From contig JAEPQK010000003.1 in assembly GCA_017640615.1 (NCBI GenBank), positions 310,001 to 374,000 on the forward strand: a stretch of 64,000 nucleotides of DNA. The letters are read 5' to 3'. Shown one piece after another: positions 1-10,901 of this stretch; position 1 is the stretch's first letter; each line of letters opens with the position of its first letter. This stretch comes from Rhizobiaceae bacterium. Lineage in GTDB: Bacteria; Pseudomonadota; Alphaproteobacteria; Rhizobiales; Rhizobiaceae. A model generated the notes under the pieces. It was not told the origin of the DNA and did no database searches. It worked only from the letters and a program-made list of their open reading frames with translations. The translations under genes were made by a program, and so were the position numbers.

Positions 1-1053
<1,053 letters not shown>

Positions 1054-1066
1054 TGAACGTCCCGCC

Positions 1067-2176
<1,110 letters not shown>

Positions 2177-2197
2177 TTATTTGGACACCAACATTTT

Positions 2198-2257
2198 CAA
2201 TCGTTTAGATCGATTGGGATTTACGTAAACGTCAAAGTTTTCTCACTCGATCGTGAG
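2198..2257. promoter_or_regulatory. Palindrome-rich promoter region upstream of mdh
   Basis: The gap between zapE and mdh holds an inverted repeat CAATCG/CGATTG (2198-2203 and 2211-2216), a perfect 10-bp palindrome TTTACGTAAA (2220-2229), and an inverted repeat CTCAC/GTGAG (2242-2246 and 2253-2257). On the minus strand TTGACG at 2235-2230 could be a -35 box for mdh. The palindrome would then sit in the -35/-10 spacer, but no good -10 box is visible. A regulator site is inferred, not shown. Confidence 0.35.
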
Positions 2258-2286
2258 CGTTTCCACATTTGCCCGTCTTTTCGGGT

Positions 2287-3456
2287 CTATTCCGCCGCCC
2301 GGCGGACGGCCTTACCGCCCTCCGGCCAGTCATCGCTCTGCATCTCGATGAGGCGCGAGGCGGTGCGCTCGAACTCGAATGCCTCGGTGCCGCTCGTTTC
2401 GGCATAAAGCTCCGCCGGCGGAGCCTCCGCACTCGCCACCAGCTTCCTGCCCCGGTCGTACAACGTGTCGATCAGAAGGATGAAGCGTTTGGCCTCGTTG
2501 CGCGAGGCTCTGTCCATCACCGGGATATTGTCGACAAAGATCGTGTCATAGCTATCGGCAATAAGGTTGAAGTCGCGCGCCGCCAGCGGTTTCTTGCAAA
2601 TGTCGGCGAAATCGAACCGCGCAGCACGGCCAGCCGCCTGCGGAACCGCCACGCTGCGCCCCTTCAGCTCTAGCTCGGCCGGTTTCACCTCTTTGCCGTC
2701 GGTCACGGCCTCCCACGCTGCATCCATCTGGCTCTCGGCCTCGGCGCCAAGCGGGGTGACGTAGACCGGAAGGCGGTTCAGCCGTAGCAATCGGTAGTCG
2801 GTCTCCGTATCCAGATTGAGAATGCGCGCATGCTCTTTCAATATGCCTATGAAAGGCGTGAAGAGCCCGCGGTTCAATCCGTCCTTGTAGAGATCGTCGG
2901 GCGCAACATTGGAGGTTGCAACGAGCACCACCCCGTGACCGAAAAGCGCGGAAAACAGGCGCGACAAGATCATCGCGTCCGCGATATCGGTCACCGAAAA
3001 TTCGTCGAAGCACAGCACCCACGCCTCGTCCGCCAGCGTCTTGGCGATCGGCGGCACGGGATCGGTCTCTTTTGTCTCGCCCTTCTTGAGCGCCTGCCGG
3101 TGCTTGTGAATCCGGTCGTGCACATCCGCCATGAACACGTTGAAATGCACCCGCCGCTTGCGCTTGGCCGGCAGCAGCTCGAAGAACATGTCCATGAGCA
3201 TGGTCTTGCCGCGCCCCACACCGCCATGGATGTAGAGCCCGCGGATCGGTTCCTTCTCCGTCCGCTTGGCAAACAGCCAGCCGAGCGAGCTTTTCTTCGC
3301 GGCCAGCCTCTTGGTGGTGATTTCGTCGAGAAGTGCGTCGAATGCGCGTGCGATCTCAACCTGTCCGGGATCGCTGTCCAGCGCCCCCTGCTGGGCGAGG
3401 TCGTTGTAGCGCTGAACCAGAGACGGATGGTTGGTCAGCCCGTCGCCCAGCGGCAT
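2287..3456 (-). CDS. zapE: Cell division ATPase ZapE (AFG1-like)
   Basis: AFG1/ZapE-family P-loop ATPase. In E. coli ZapE associates with the Z-ring, and mitochondrial relatives (LACE1/AFG1) act in protein quality control; the exact role here is inferred from family. The 389-residue protein has Walker A GGVGRGKT at residues 78-85, Walker B CFDEF, the sensor segment VLVATSNVAPDDLYKDG, and the family block NRGLFTPFIGILKEH. Its length fits the family and ATG 3456 gives the usual N-terminus. It lies upstream of mdh on the same strand, separated by about 250 bp, so it probably has a separate transcript. Confidence 0.93.
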   Translation of the reverse strand: MPLGDGLTNHPSLVQRYNDLAQQGALDSDPGQVEIARAFDALLDEITTKRLAAKKSSLGWLFAKRTEKEPIRGLYIHGGVGRGKTMLMDMFFELLPAKRKRRVHFNVFMADVHDRIHKHRQALKKGETKETDPVPPIAKTLADEAWVLCFDEFSVTDIADAMILSRLFSALFGHGVVLVATSNVAPDDLYKDGLNRGLFTPFIGILKEHARILNLDTETDYRLLRLNRLPVYVTPLGAEAESQMDAAWEAVTDGKEVKPAELELKGRSVAVPQAAGRAARFDFADICKKPLAARDFNLIADSYDTIFVDNIPVMDRASRNEAKRFILLIDTLYDRGRKLVASAEAPPAELYAETSGTEAFEFERTASRLIEMQSDDWPEGGKAVRRAAE

Positions 3457-3490
3457 GGCTCGTCCCCTTTCCGGCCCCGGTCGCTCGCTG

Positions 3491-4021
3491 CTATCGGGTC
3501 AGCGATACCGGCAGGCCGGAGCTGGTCTGGCCATCGAACCGTTCGGTGCCGGTCGAATAAAGGCGCGCCAGAAGGCCGCCATTCTGGTCGTAGAGCGCCA
3601 GCTGCTTGCCTTCCACATTCCACGATTTCACCGTGTCGAGCGGCGCCGGGCAGCGCAGCGGCCCTGCGCGGAACCCCTGACCGAACTTGGTCTGCGGCGT
3701 CGCAATGCGGCACCCCTGGCCGGAAACGGAGGCGTTCCAGACGCCTGCAACGGCGCCTGGCGTCAGCTCAGGCCCGCTCGCTGACGCGACATCCACCGGC
3801 ATCGTGTTTTCCGGCCCTGTCGGCGCATCAGGAAATGCCGTGGGGTCGCTCGCGCCCGGTGGCGGAAGCTGGCCGGCTGTCACGGTGCCTGCCGGTGCGG
3901 GCTGAAGCGGTTCGGCCACGGTCGATGGCGCCCGCGTATTCAGCGACGAAAATCGCGAGCTGGAGCAGCCCGCCATCACCAGCGCTGCAACCGTCAGAGC
4001 GAGGATGCCAGTTTTCGTCAT
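3491..4021 (-). CDS. Omp19/AprI-Inh family protease-inhibitor lipoprotein
   Basis: A 176-residue outer-membrane lipoprotein. The signal peptide ends in a lipobox (VMAGC, Cys about residue 19), followed by a Pro/Ala-rich linker to about residue 90. The C-terminal beta-barrel-like domain resembles the AprI/Inh metalloprotease-inhibitor family: GVWNASVSGQGCRIATP, a second Cys in LRCPAPL, and W/L-rich strands. In Brucella the relative Omp19 inhibits host proteases; here that role is only inferred. It starts at ATG 4021 and ends 34 bp before zapE on the same strand. Further upstream is an intergenic stretch with a long hairpin. Confidence 0.82.
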   Translation of the reverse strand: MTKTGILALTVAALVMAGCSSSRFSSLNTRAPSTVAEPLQPAPAGTVTAGQLPPPGASDPTAFPDAPTGPENTMPVDVASASGPELTPGAVAGVWNASVSGQGCRIATPQTKFGQGFRAGPLRCPAPLDTVKSWNVEGKQLALYDQNGGLLARLYSTGTERFDGQTSSGLPVSLTR

Positions 4022-4221
4022 TATTCACGGTCCTCCGGGCATTTGCCCCGTATGCTGTGTTCCATGATCCGTTCAAGCCGGACAATCATGGCGATCTTGC
4101 GGAAGATTCGGCCATTTGTGGTTAATGCCCGGTTTATTGCGGGCGGATGCGTACCGCAATCGCCAAACAGAACCCACTGCAATGCCAGTTCAGCACCCGC
4201 CCGACACAACGGCGCTCACAT

Positions 4222-4264
4222 GCTGAGTCGGCCCGGGATCACTGCCATCCCGGGCCGGCTCAGC
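4222..4264. terminator. Long GC-rich hairpin after the SRPBCC gene
   Basis: An 18-bp stem (GCTGAG-T-CGGCCCGGGAT paired with ATCCCGGGCCG-G-CTCAGC, one T-G pair) with a 7-base loop. It lies 16 bp past the stop of the minus-strand SRPBCC gene. No T-run follows on the minus strand, so it may act as a transcript-end stabiliser or be a repeat copy rather than a classic intrinsic terminator. Confidence 0.5.
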
Positions 4265-4280
4265 AATAGTTTCTCAGGTC

Positions 4281-5207
4281 TCAGCTTGTTGCGACAAACC
4301 GCTCCAGCTTACCCAGCGTCTCCAGTCCAAGCTCGACGGCTCCGAAATCTTTCGCTTCCTGAAATTCGGCTGCGGTGCTGAACACCATGCCAAGCGTGAC
4401 CTTTGTCGCGCCGTCGATTTCTTCAAACGACGCCCAGGCCTCGGCATGTTTCGGGCCGTTTTCGCCAGATAGCAGCGAATAGGCGATGCGATCTTGCGGG
4501 CGCACTTCAAGATAAAGATGGTGGTTCGGGAAGACCGTTCCGTCTGGCCCGATCATGTCGAACAACCATTCGCCGCCGGATCTGAGGTCGATCCGCTGCG
4601 TCCTGCATGAAAAGCCTTCCGGGCCCCACCATTGCGGCAGCGCCTCATTGTTCACCCACGCGCCCCAGACCGCGGATCGCGGCGCACGAATCGTCTTTTC
4701 CAGAATCATGGTGCGCTCGGCAACGCCGGCGAGATTGTCCAAACCGGCCCCGAAACCTTGCCTGTAACCCGCCTCCATATCCTCGCCAAGCGAGGAGAGT
4801 TGCACCGTCACCTCGAGCCGGCTGTGATCGCCGGAGCCGGAAACACGGGCAGTCACCAGCGCTGCCGACTGCGTCACGCCCTCACACGAGATCACCTCGT
4901 AGTTCACGCTGCACTGTTCCGGCTGCAACTCCAACCATCCGCATTCGGCGCGCATGTCAGGCTGCCCATCCACCTTGCACAGCGAAACCTCGCGCCCGCC
5001 GACTCGCGTTTCGGCCTCGAGAAATTCGACCGTGACGGCGGGTGTGGGCGCTGCCCAAACCGCCCTTGCTGTGGGGTTGGTCCATGCAGCCCAAAGCACT
5101 GATACGGGCGCCGCAATCTCGCGCTGAAAAGTCAGTGTGGCAAAACGCTTTGCGCCTGCATTCGCCGCTGAAGGGCGCGCGCTCTGCGCGGCGGTGTTCT
5201 GTGTCAT
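4281..5207 (-). CDS. Double SRPBCC (AHSA1/START-like) domain protein
   Basis: A 308-residue protein made of two AHSA1-type SRPBCC domains in tandem. Domain 1 spans about residues 25-165 (FQREIAAPVSVLWAAWTNP). Domain 2 spans about 166-305 and is the canonical one (TIRAPRSAVWGAWVNNEALPQWWGPEGF). The fold binds hydrophobic ligands in a deep cavity; no ligand can be named. Most family members have one domain, so this looks like a fusion of paralogues, with the first copy lacking the WWGP signature. Its ATG overlaps the ArsR stop by 4 bp (ATGA), so the two are translationally coupled, as is common for ArsR-SRPBCC pairs. Confidence 0.85.
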   Translation of the reverse strand: MTQNTAAQSARPSAANAGAKRFATLTFQREIAAPVSVLWAAWTNPTARAVWAAPTPAVTVEFLEAETRVGGREVSLCKVDGQPDMRAECGWLELQPEQCSVNYEVISCEGVTQSAALVTARVSGSGDHSRLEVTVQLSSLGEDMEAGYRQGFGAGLDNLAGVAERTMILEKTIRAPRSAVWGAWVNNEALPQWWGPEGFSCRTQRIDLRSGGEWLFDMIGPDGTVFPNHHLYLEVRPQDRIAYSLLSGENGPKHAEAWASFEEIDGATKVTLGMVFSTAAEFQEAKDFGAVELGLETLGKLERFVATS

Positions 5208-5545
5208 TCTTCGCGTTCCTTCATCACGTTCGTTACAAATTTATCCAGACGGTCGAGCCGCGCCTCCCAGATCGCCTGCCGCTCGTCGAGCCAGCTGCGC
5301 ATTGGACTGAAAGCCTCTGGCGCGATCGCACAGGTTCGTACGCGGCCGTCTTTCGATGTGGTGATCAACCCGGCCTCCTCCAGCACCGAGAGGTGCCGCA
5401 TCACGGTGGGGAGCTTCAGGCCCGTTGGATCGGCCAGATCTGTCACGCGCGCCGGAGCCTCGGCGAGCCGTGTCAGGATCGACCGGCGGGTCGGGTCCGC
5501 CAGAGCGTGAAAAAGCAGCGATAGGTTCGGATCATGCTTAGCCAT
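5204..5545 (-). CDS. ArsR-family winged-helix repressor
   Basis: A 113-residue ArsR-type transcription factor. The winged helix-turn-helix is clear: FHALADPTRRSILTRLAE, then the recognition helix region LKLPTVMRHLSVLEEAGLI and the wing SKDGRVRTCAI. No CxC metal motif is seen, so it belongs with the non-metal ArsR regulators that sit beside SRPBCC proteins. The ATG at 5545 is preferred over a GTG at 5560. The gene is the first of a two-gene operon and is divergent from the hydrolase at 5709. The near-repeats at 5541-5554 and 5591-5604 may be its own operator. Confidence 0.9.
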   Translation of the reverse strand: MAKHDPNLSLLFHALADPTRRSILTRLAEAPARVTDLADPTGLKLPTVMRHLSVLEEAGLITTSKDGRVRTCAIAPEAFSPMRSWLDERQAIWEARLDRLDKFVTNVMKEREE

Positions 5546-5604
5546 ATTGCTAACTATCACTCCTTTGGCGATGCGCGCAAGGAAAACTTCGCAATCTTGC
5601 TAAG
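5541..5604. promoter_or_regulatory. Candidate ArsR operator, two direct near-repeats
   Basis: Two 14-bp direct copies, gccATaTTGCTAAc at 5541-5554 and gcaATcTTGCTAAg at 5591-5604, match at 11 positions and start exactly 50 bp apart (about five helical turns). The first overlaps the arsR start codon. The position suggests autoregulation by the ArsR protein; binding is inferred only. Confidence 0.4.
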
Positions 5605-5708
5605 TTTTTTGGGAGACCGATTGCCGTAGCGCAACTGACTTGCGATGAGCGCCCGCCTGCCTATTTTCGAACTACCGAAAAACGCGTCATCCCTGTCAGG
5701 ACCGGCAT

Positions 5709-6704
5709 ATGAAATCCGGCAACCGCTACTATTCCGGGCCAACCAGCGACCATTTCGACGGCCGCATTTTCTATAACCCGGGTGGCCGGGCGCCGGGCAA
5801 GCTGCGCGATCTTCTGAAATGGCGCTTCAACGGCGAACGCAACAAATGGCCCGCGCAATGGCCGAGCCCGTTTCCGCAGGCCGTGCCGGAGCCTCGCCTC
5901 GAGGGCGACGCGCTGCGGATCACCATGGTCGGCCACGCCACGATGCTCGTTCAGGCGGGTGAGCTCAACATCCTCACCGACCCGGTCTGGTCGGAGCGCG
6001 TTTCGCCGCTCTCCTTCGCCGGCCCTAAGCGGGTCGCCCCGCCAGGCATCGCGTTTGAGGATTTGCCGAGGATCGATATCGTTCTGCTCAGCCACAATCA
6101 TTACGACCATATGGACGTGACGACTCTGGCGCGGTTGCAGCACGCATGCGACCCGCTGATCATTACGCCGCTCGGCAATGACACGATCCTGAAAAAGCGC
6201 CTGCCGAAACTGCGCGTTTCAGCCCACGACTGGGGCGCGCGCGTCGAGGCCGGTTCAGCCACTGTCCATTTCGAGCCGGTGCATCACTGGTCGGCGCGGG
6301 GCCTGGGCGACCGGCGCATGGCGCTCTGGGCCGGCTTCGTGCTCGAAACGCCGGCGGGCCGCATCTACCATGTCGGCGACACCGGCTTCCACGAGGGGAT
6401 CAACTACCGCAACGCGCGCGAGAAGTTCGGCGACTTCCGGCTGGCTATCCTGCCATTCGGGGCCTACGAGCCGCGCTGGTTCATGAAGGGTCAGCATCAG
6501 AACCCCGAAGAGGCAGTGGAGGGGATGCTGTTGTGCAACGCAGCCTATGTCGCGGGTCATCATTGGGCGACATTCCAGCTGACCGATGAGCCGATAGATG
6601 AGCCGCGCCAGAAACTGGAGGCGGCACTCGCAGAGAAGGGCGTTTCACAGGATCGCTTCCGGCCACTGCGAGCAGGCGAGGTCTGGGACGTCCCCGCGAC
6701 CTGA
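5709..6704 (+). CDS. Metallo-beta-lactamase-fold hydrolase (UlaG/NAPE-PLD-like)
   Basis: A 331-residue MBL-fold metal-dependent hydrolase. The metal motif HNHYDH occupies residues 129-134 (HxHxDH), with further candidate ligands in FEPVHHWSARG and YHVGDTGFH. The N-terminal stretch FYNPGGRAP and the C-terminal GHHWATFQLTDEP are typical of the UlaG/NAPE-PLD-like branch that hydrolyses phosphodiester or lactone substrates; the actual substrate is unknown. There is no signal peptide, so it is probably cytoplasmic. ATG 5709 is preceded by AGGA. It is divergent from the ArsR operon and could share its control region. Confidence 0.88.
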   Translation: MKSGNRYYSGPTSDHFDGRIFYNPGGRAPGKLRDLLKWRFNGERNKWPAQWPSPFPQAVPEPRLEGDALRITMVGHATMLVQAGELNILTDPVWSERVSPLSFAGPKRVAPPGIAFEDLPRIDIVLLSHNHYDHMDVTTLARLQHACDPLIITPLGNDTILKKRLPKLRVSAHDWGARVEAGSATVHFEPVHHWSARGLGDRRMALWAGFVLETPAGRIYHVGDTGFHEGINYRNAREKFGDFRLAILPFGAYEPRWFMKGQHQNPEEAVEGMLLCNAAYVAGHHWATFQLTDEPIDEPRQKLEAALAEKGVSQDRFRPLRAGEVWDVPAT

Positions 6705-6771
6705 GGGAACCAATCTGTCCCCACGGCGTTAACAAGCCAGTTTCAGCACTCCACGAAACAGAGGACAGATC

Positions 6772-6933
6772 ATGCTTGAATGGATTCTCATTCTTCTCGT
6801 TGTCGCGGCCGTTGCCGGCCTGCTTGGTCTCAATACGATCTCCGGCGTAGCGCTTTCCGGCGCAAAGATTCTCATCGGCATCGCGCTTGTCCTGTTCCTG
6901 CTGGTACTGTTCGGTGTGATCGCCATCGCCTGA
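6772..6933 (+). CDS. DUF1328 small membrane protein
   Basis: A 53-codon gene encoding a very hydrophobic peptide starting MLEWILILLVVAAVAGLLG. It has two short transmembrane helices separated by a Gly/Ser turn (GLNTISGVALSGAKI). This matches the DUF1328/YtjA family of small inner-membrane proteins of unknown function. GAGGA 10 bp upstream of ATG 6772 supports translation. It lies between the MBL hydrolase and dapF, with no tight coupling to either. Confidence 0.88.
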   Translation: MLEWILILLVVAAVAGLLGLNTISGVALSGAKILIGIALVLFLLVLFGVIAIA

Positions 6934-6995
6934 CGGCCGTGAGAAGAGCGGTGCAACACTGGTAATTGCGGGTCGTTTCAGCCATATAGCGCCGC

Positions 6996-7877
6996 ATGAG
7001 CCAGCGCGCGCAATTCGCCAAAATGAACGGCCTCGGCAACGAGATTATCGTTGCCGACATGCGCGGTCGCGCGGAACGCGTTTCGCCGGCCGCCGCGATC
7101 GCGCTCAACGCCGATCCGGCGACCCGTTTCGACCAGATCATGGCGATCCACGATTCCCGGACGCCTGGCACCGAAAACTATGTCGAAATCCTGAATTCTG
7201 ACGGTTCCATGGCGCAGGCCTGCGGCAACGGCATGCGCTGCGTCGTGCAGGCACTTTCGGCCGAGACCGGCCGCACCGTGTTCACCTTCGAAACAATCGC
7301 CGGCATCCTGAGCGCGGAGGAACATGCCGACGGCCTCATTTCCGTCGACATGGGCAAGCCGCACTTCGGCTGGCAAGAAATCCCGCTTTCGGAAGAGTTC
7401 CGCGACACCCGCATGATCGAGCTGCAGGTCGGCCCCATCGACGCGCCGGTGCTGCATTCGCCCTCGGTCGCCTCAATGGGCAATCCGCACGCCGTCTTCT
7501 GGGTCGATGATGATGTGTCGTCTTATGACCTCGAGCGCCTCGGCCCCATGCTGGAATACCACCCGATCTTTCCCGAGCGAGCCAACATCACCATCGCCAA
7601 TGTGGTTTCCGACGGCGAACTCGTGATCCGCACCTGGGAGCGTGGCGCCGGCCTCACCCGCGCCTGCGGCTCGGCCGCCTGCGCCGCCGCCGTATGTGCC
7701 GCGCGCACCCGCCGCACCGGGCGCAAGGTTACCGTCAACGTGCCCGGCGGCCCGCTCGGCATCGAGTGGCTCGCCAACGACCATGTCATGATGACTGGCC
7801 CGGCCGAGTGGGAATTCTCCGGCACTTTCGACCCTGGCACCGGCGCCTGGGAACGCGACGCGGAGAGTGTTGCGTGA
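6996..7877 (+). CDS. dapF: Diaminopimelate epimerase
   Basis: Converts LL- to meso-diaminopimelate for lysine and peptidoglycan synthesis. The 293-residue protein has the PLP-independent two-cysteine active site: C76 in ACGNGMRC and C224 in [21 protein letters not shown] near the N-terminus is the family start. The second motif reads [12 protein letters not shown] rather than the enterobacterial GETxACGTG form, which I regard as the alphaproteobacterial variant. Its TGA shares one base with the ATG of mtaB (TGATG), so the dapF-mtaB-ftsY-yciB chain is translationally linked. Confidence 0.96.
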   Translation: MSQRAQFAKMNGLGNEIIVADMRGRAERVSPAAAIALNADPATRFDQIMAIHDSRTPGTENYVEILNSDGSMAQACGNGMRCVVQALSAETGRTVFTFETIAGILSAEEHADGLISVDMGKPHFGWQEIPLSEEFRDTRMIELQVGPIDAPVLHSPSVASMGNPHAVFWVDDDVSSYDLERLGPMLEYHPIFPERANITIANVVSDGELVIRTWERGAGLTRACGSAACAAAVCAARTRRTGRKVTVNVPGGPLGIEWLANDHVMMTGPAEWEFSGTFDPGTGAWERDAESVA

Positions 7878-9160
7878 TGCCGCTCGACGTCGTCACATTC
7901 GGCTGCCGGCTCAACACCTACGAGTCCGAAGTCATCCGCCGCGAAGCCGAGACCGCCGGCCTCGGCGCCTTGAAGGGCGGCGCGATCGTGGTCAACACCT
8001 GCGCTGTCACCGGCGAGGCCGTACGACAGGCCCGGCAGGCGATTCGCAAGGCGCGCCGCGAAAACCCTGATGCGCGTATCGTCGTCACCGGCTGCGCGGC
8101 GCAGACCGAGCCAGACACATTCGCCGCGATGAGCGAGGTCGATCTCGTTCTCGGCAATGAGGAAAAGCTTGCCGCGCACAACTACCGCGCCCTGCCGGAT
8201 TTCGGCGTCAACAATTACGAAAAGGCGCGCGTCAACGACATAATGTCGGTGCGCGAAACCGCAGGCCACATGGTTGACGCCATCGAGGGCCGCGCCCGCG
8301 CTTTCGTGCAGGTGCAAAATGGCTGCGACCACCGCTGCACCTTCTGCATCATCCCTTATGGGCGCGGCAACTCCCGCTCCGTGCCCATGGGTGCCGTCGT
8401 GGACCAGATCGCTCGGCTGGCCGGAAATGACTATGCCGAAATGGTCCTGTCGGGCGTCGATCTCACCAGCTACGGCGCCGACCTGCCGGGCGCGCCGCGT
8501 CTCGGACGCCTGGTCCGCACCATCCTGAAGCAAGTGCCGGACCTGCCGCGCCTGCGCCTATCTTCCATCGATTCCATCGAGGCCGACGACGATCTCATGG
8601 AGGTCATCGCCACCGAGCCGCGCCTCATGCCGCATCTCCATCTGTCGCTGCAATCCGGCGACGACATGATCCTGAAGCGCATGAAGCGCCGCCATCTGAG
8701 CGACGACACGATCCGCTTCTGCGAGGATGTGCGCAGGTTGCGGCCCGACATCGTCTTCGGCGCCGACATCATCGCCGGCTTTCCAACCGAAACGGACGAA
8801 ATGTTCGAAAACTCGCTGCGCATCGTGGAGGCGTGCGGGCTGACCCACCTTCACGTCTTTCCGTTCAGCCCGCGCGAAGGCACGCCCGCCGCCCGCATGC
8901 CGCAGGTCGATCGCAGCATAGTCAAACAGCGCGCCGCGCGGCTGCGCGCTGCCGGAGATGCGGCTCACGCCCGCCATCTGGCGGCGCTCGCAGGCACCTG
9001 CCAGCGCGTTCTGGTAGAACGGGAGGGCCTCGGCCGCACGGAGGATTTCACGCTGGCAGCAGTGGACAGGGGCCGCCCCGGCGAAATCGTCGAAGCCCGC
9101 ATCACCGGTCATGATGGCGAACGCCTGATTGCCGCCACCCAGACAATCGCAGCCGCCTGA
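7877..9160 (+). CDS. mtaB: tRNA t6A37 methylthiotransferase MtaB
   Basis: A radical-SAM enzyme that adds a methylthio group to N6-threonylcarbamoyladenosine-37 of ANN-decoding tRNAs. The 427-residue protein carries the N-terminal UPF0004 cysteines (FGCRLN with C10, VVNTCAVT, VTGCAAQ). The radical-SAM cluster CDHRCTFC lies near residue 155, with a TRAM-like C-terminus. The frame is open upstream inside dapF, but ATG 7877 directly precedes the family start [13 protein letters not shown] and overlaps the dapF stop. ftsY follows 7 bp after its stop. Confidence 0.95.
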   Translation: MPLDVVTFGCRLNTYESEVIRREAETAGLGALKGGAIVVNTCAVTGEAVRQARQAIRKARRENPDARIVVTGCAAQTEPDTFAAMSEVDLVLGNEEKLAAHNYRALPDFGVNNYEKARVNDIMSVRETAGHMVDAIEGRARAFVQVQNGCDHRCTFCIIPYGRGNSRSVPMGAVVDQIARLAGNDYAEMVLSGVDLTSYGADLPGAPRLGRLVRTILKQVPDLPRLRLSSIDSIEADDDLMEVIATEPRLMPHLHLSLQSGDDMILKRMKRRHLSDDTIRFCEDVRRLRPDIVFGADIIAGFPTETDEMFENSLRIVEACGLTHLHVFPFSPREGTPAARMPQVDRSIVKQRAARLRAAGDAAHARHLAALAGTCQRVLVEREGLGRTEDFTLAAVDRGRPGEIVEARITGHDGERLIAATQTIAAA

Positions 9161-9167
9161 GTTCCTG

Positions 9168-10901
9168 ATGGCATTCGGATTCATCAAAAAGATCTTCTCC
9201 TTCGGCAAGAAGGAGGTCGAGGAAGTCCCCGCCGAGGCGGAAGCCGAGGCCCCGGCCTCCCCCGCTTTACCGGAACCCGAGAAACCCTCGACACCCGATG
9301 CACCACCACCGGCGGATGGTTCCTCTCTCCCACGGGGAGAAGTCGGCGAGGCAATTGCCGGGCCGGGTGAGGGGGCACAGCCTGTCGAAGCGGGACAGAC
9401 CAAAGCCCCCCCTGAACCGCCTCAACCAAAACCGGTGCCGACGCAGCCCGAGCCAGAACCGGCGGAAGTTCCTACGCCCGAGCCGGTCGAGGTCCCGAAG
9501 CCGCCAGATACGCCTGCAACACCGCCCGAACCGGAGCCTCAACCGGCACCGCCCGAGCCGGAGATTCCTCCTCCCTCGGAGCCGGCAGAACCGCCCAAGC
9601 CGGAAGCACAACCCTCGAAGGATAGCTCCTCTCCCCCACAAGGAGAGGTAGGCGAGGCAATTGCCGAGCCGGGTGAGGTGGCAAAGCCAGTCGAAGCCAG
9701 GGTTCAGCCTACGCCGAAGCCGGCGGAAGTGCCTTCGACCGAGCCCGTCGAAGTCCCTCAGCCATCCGAAACGCCTGCAACGCCCACCGAGCCGGAACCT
9801 CAACCGGCATCGCCGGAGCCAGAAGTACCCGCTCCTGCAGAACCGGAGAAGCCAGCCGCCAAGCTAACGACAAAGGACGCGCAGCCAAAGACGGGATCGC
9901 CCGACTCCAAGGTCACCGTAGCCAAATCAGTCGAGCGCACGGCCGAGGCCGTGCCGGCGCCTGAGCCCGAACAGCCGAAGAAATCCTGGCTGCAGCGGCT
10001 GCGCACCGGCCTGTCGCGCTCATCCAAAGAACTTTCGTCGTCCATCTCCGGTGTCTTCACCAAGCGCAAGCTCGATGAAGACACGCTGCAGGATCTGGAA
10101 GACGTGCTGATCCGCGCCGATCTCGGAGCCGAAACTGCAATGCGCATTGCCGACACGCTGTCCGCCAGCCGCTACGGCCGCGATGTCTCCGACGCCGAGG
10201 TGCGCGGCGTGATGGCGTCCGAGATCGAGAAGGTTCTTTCGCCCGTCGCGCAGGCGCTGGAGCTCGACCTTTCGCATAAGCCACACGTCATTCTGGTTGT
10301 CGGCGTCAACGGTACCGGCAAGACCACGACCATCGGCAAGCTCGCGGCTAAGCTCGTCGGCGGCGGCTTGTCAGTCACGCTTGCCGCGGGCGACACGTTC
10401 CGCGCCGCGGCCATCGAGCAGCTCAAAATCTGGGGCGAGCGCACCGGCTCGCCCGTCGTCTCCTCCAAGCTCGGGGCAGACGCCGCCGGCCTCGCCTGGG
10501 ATGCCTTCGAGCAGGCCAGGGAAGCGGGGTCGGATGTACTCATCATCGACACCGCCGGCCGCCTGCAGAACAGGACCGAGCTCATGGCGGAACTCGAAAA
10601 GATCGTCCGCGTGCTCGGCAAACACGATCCCGATGCCCCGCACACCGTGCTGCAGACGGTCGATGCCACGACCGGCCAGAACGCACTTAACCAGGTGGAG
10701 ATTTTCCGCAATGTCGCGGGCGTCAACGGCCTGGTGATGACCAAGCTCGACGGCACCGCGCGAGGCGGCATCCTCGTCGCCATCGCCGCAAAGCACAAGC
10801 TGCCGGTCTATTTCATCGGCGTCGGCGAACAGGTCGACGACCTCGAACCCTTCTCGGCGCAGGATTTCGCCGCCGCGATCGCAGGAACTGAAACCGCATG
10901 A
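9168..10901 (+). CDS. ftsY: Signal recognition particle receptor FtsY with repeat-expanded N-terminus
   Basis: The SRP receptor GTPase docks ribosome-nascent-chain complexes at the inner membrane. The 577-residue protein has an N-terminal amphipathic start ([15 protein letters not shown]), a long Pro/Glu-rich region (about residues 20-280), then the NG domain: G1 [15 protein letters not shown] near 380, DTAGR near 462 and [10 protein letters not shown] near 525. The linker contains two in-frame copies of a palindromic intergenic-type repeat (9322-9375 and 9627-9681) encoding [12 protein letters not shown], each followed by similar PVEVP...TPATP...EPEPQP blocks. This suggests element insertion and a roughly 305-bp duplication. 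ATG 9168 is chosen because MAFGF is the usual N-terminus. The last 4 bp overlap yciB. Confidence 0.95.
   Translation: MAFGFIKKIFSFGKKEVEEVPAEAEAEAPASPALPEPEKPSTPDAPPPADGSSLPRGEVGEAIAGPGEGAQPVEAGQTKAPPEPPQPKPVPTQPEPEPAEVPTPEPVEVPKPPDTPATPPEPEPQPAPPEPEIPPPSEPAEPPKPEAQPSKDSSSPPQGEVGEAIAEPGEVAKPVEARVQPTPKPAEVPSTEPVEVPQPSETPATPTEPEPQPASPEPEVPAPAEPEKPAAKLTTKDAQPKTGSPDSKVTVAKSVERTAEAVPAPEPEQPKKSWLQRLRTGLSRSSKELSSSISGVFTKRKLDEDTLQDLEDVLIRADLGAETAMRIADTLSASRYGRDVSDAEVRGVMASEIEKVLSPVAQALELDLSHKPHVILVVGVNGTGKTTTIGKLAAKLVGGGLSVTLAAGDTFRAAAIEQLKIWGERTGSPVVSSKLGADAAGLAWDAFEQAREAGSDVLIIDTAGRLQNRTELMAELEKIVRVLGKHDPDAPHTVLQTVDATTGQNALNQVEIFRNVAGVNGLVMTKLDGTARGGILVAIAAKHKLPVYFIGVGEQVDDLEPFSAQDFAAAIAGTETA
9322..9375 (+). 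repeat. Palindromic repeat copy 1, translated inside ftsY
   Basis: Two hairpins in series: CTCTCCC-AC-GGGGAGA, then the palindrome GGCAATTGCC at 9350-9359, then the tail GGGTGAGGGGG. The same architecture recurs at 9627-9681 and, intergenically, after acnA at 19241-19299. The reading frame through it gives [13 protein letters not shown]. Confidence 0.75.
9627..9681 (+). repeat. Palindromic repeat copy 2, translated inside ftsY
   Basis: CTCCTCTCCCC-CACA-AGGAGAGG, then GGCAATTGCC at 9656-9665, then GGGTGAGG. It lies 306 bp from the same palindrome in copy 1 and is read in the same frame ([13 protein letters not shown]). The stem bases differ from copy 1, yet both arms still pair. Confidence 0.75.

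Noticed and set aside
2830..4125. A 431-codon open frame on the plus strand across zapE and the lipoprotein gene
   Set aside because: It is antisense to two clear genes and has no domain signature; such long shadow frames are expected in GC-rich DNA. The same applies to other long antisense frames, for example 16532-18022, 20325-21593, 45409-46761 and 60007-62190.
9168..10020. Frameshift or assembly error in the ftsY N-terminus
   Set aside because: The frame is continuous and keeps acidic/proline composition typical of FtsY linkers; the repeats are in phase and differ from each other in sequence, so a simple assembly collapse is unlikely.
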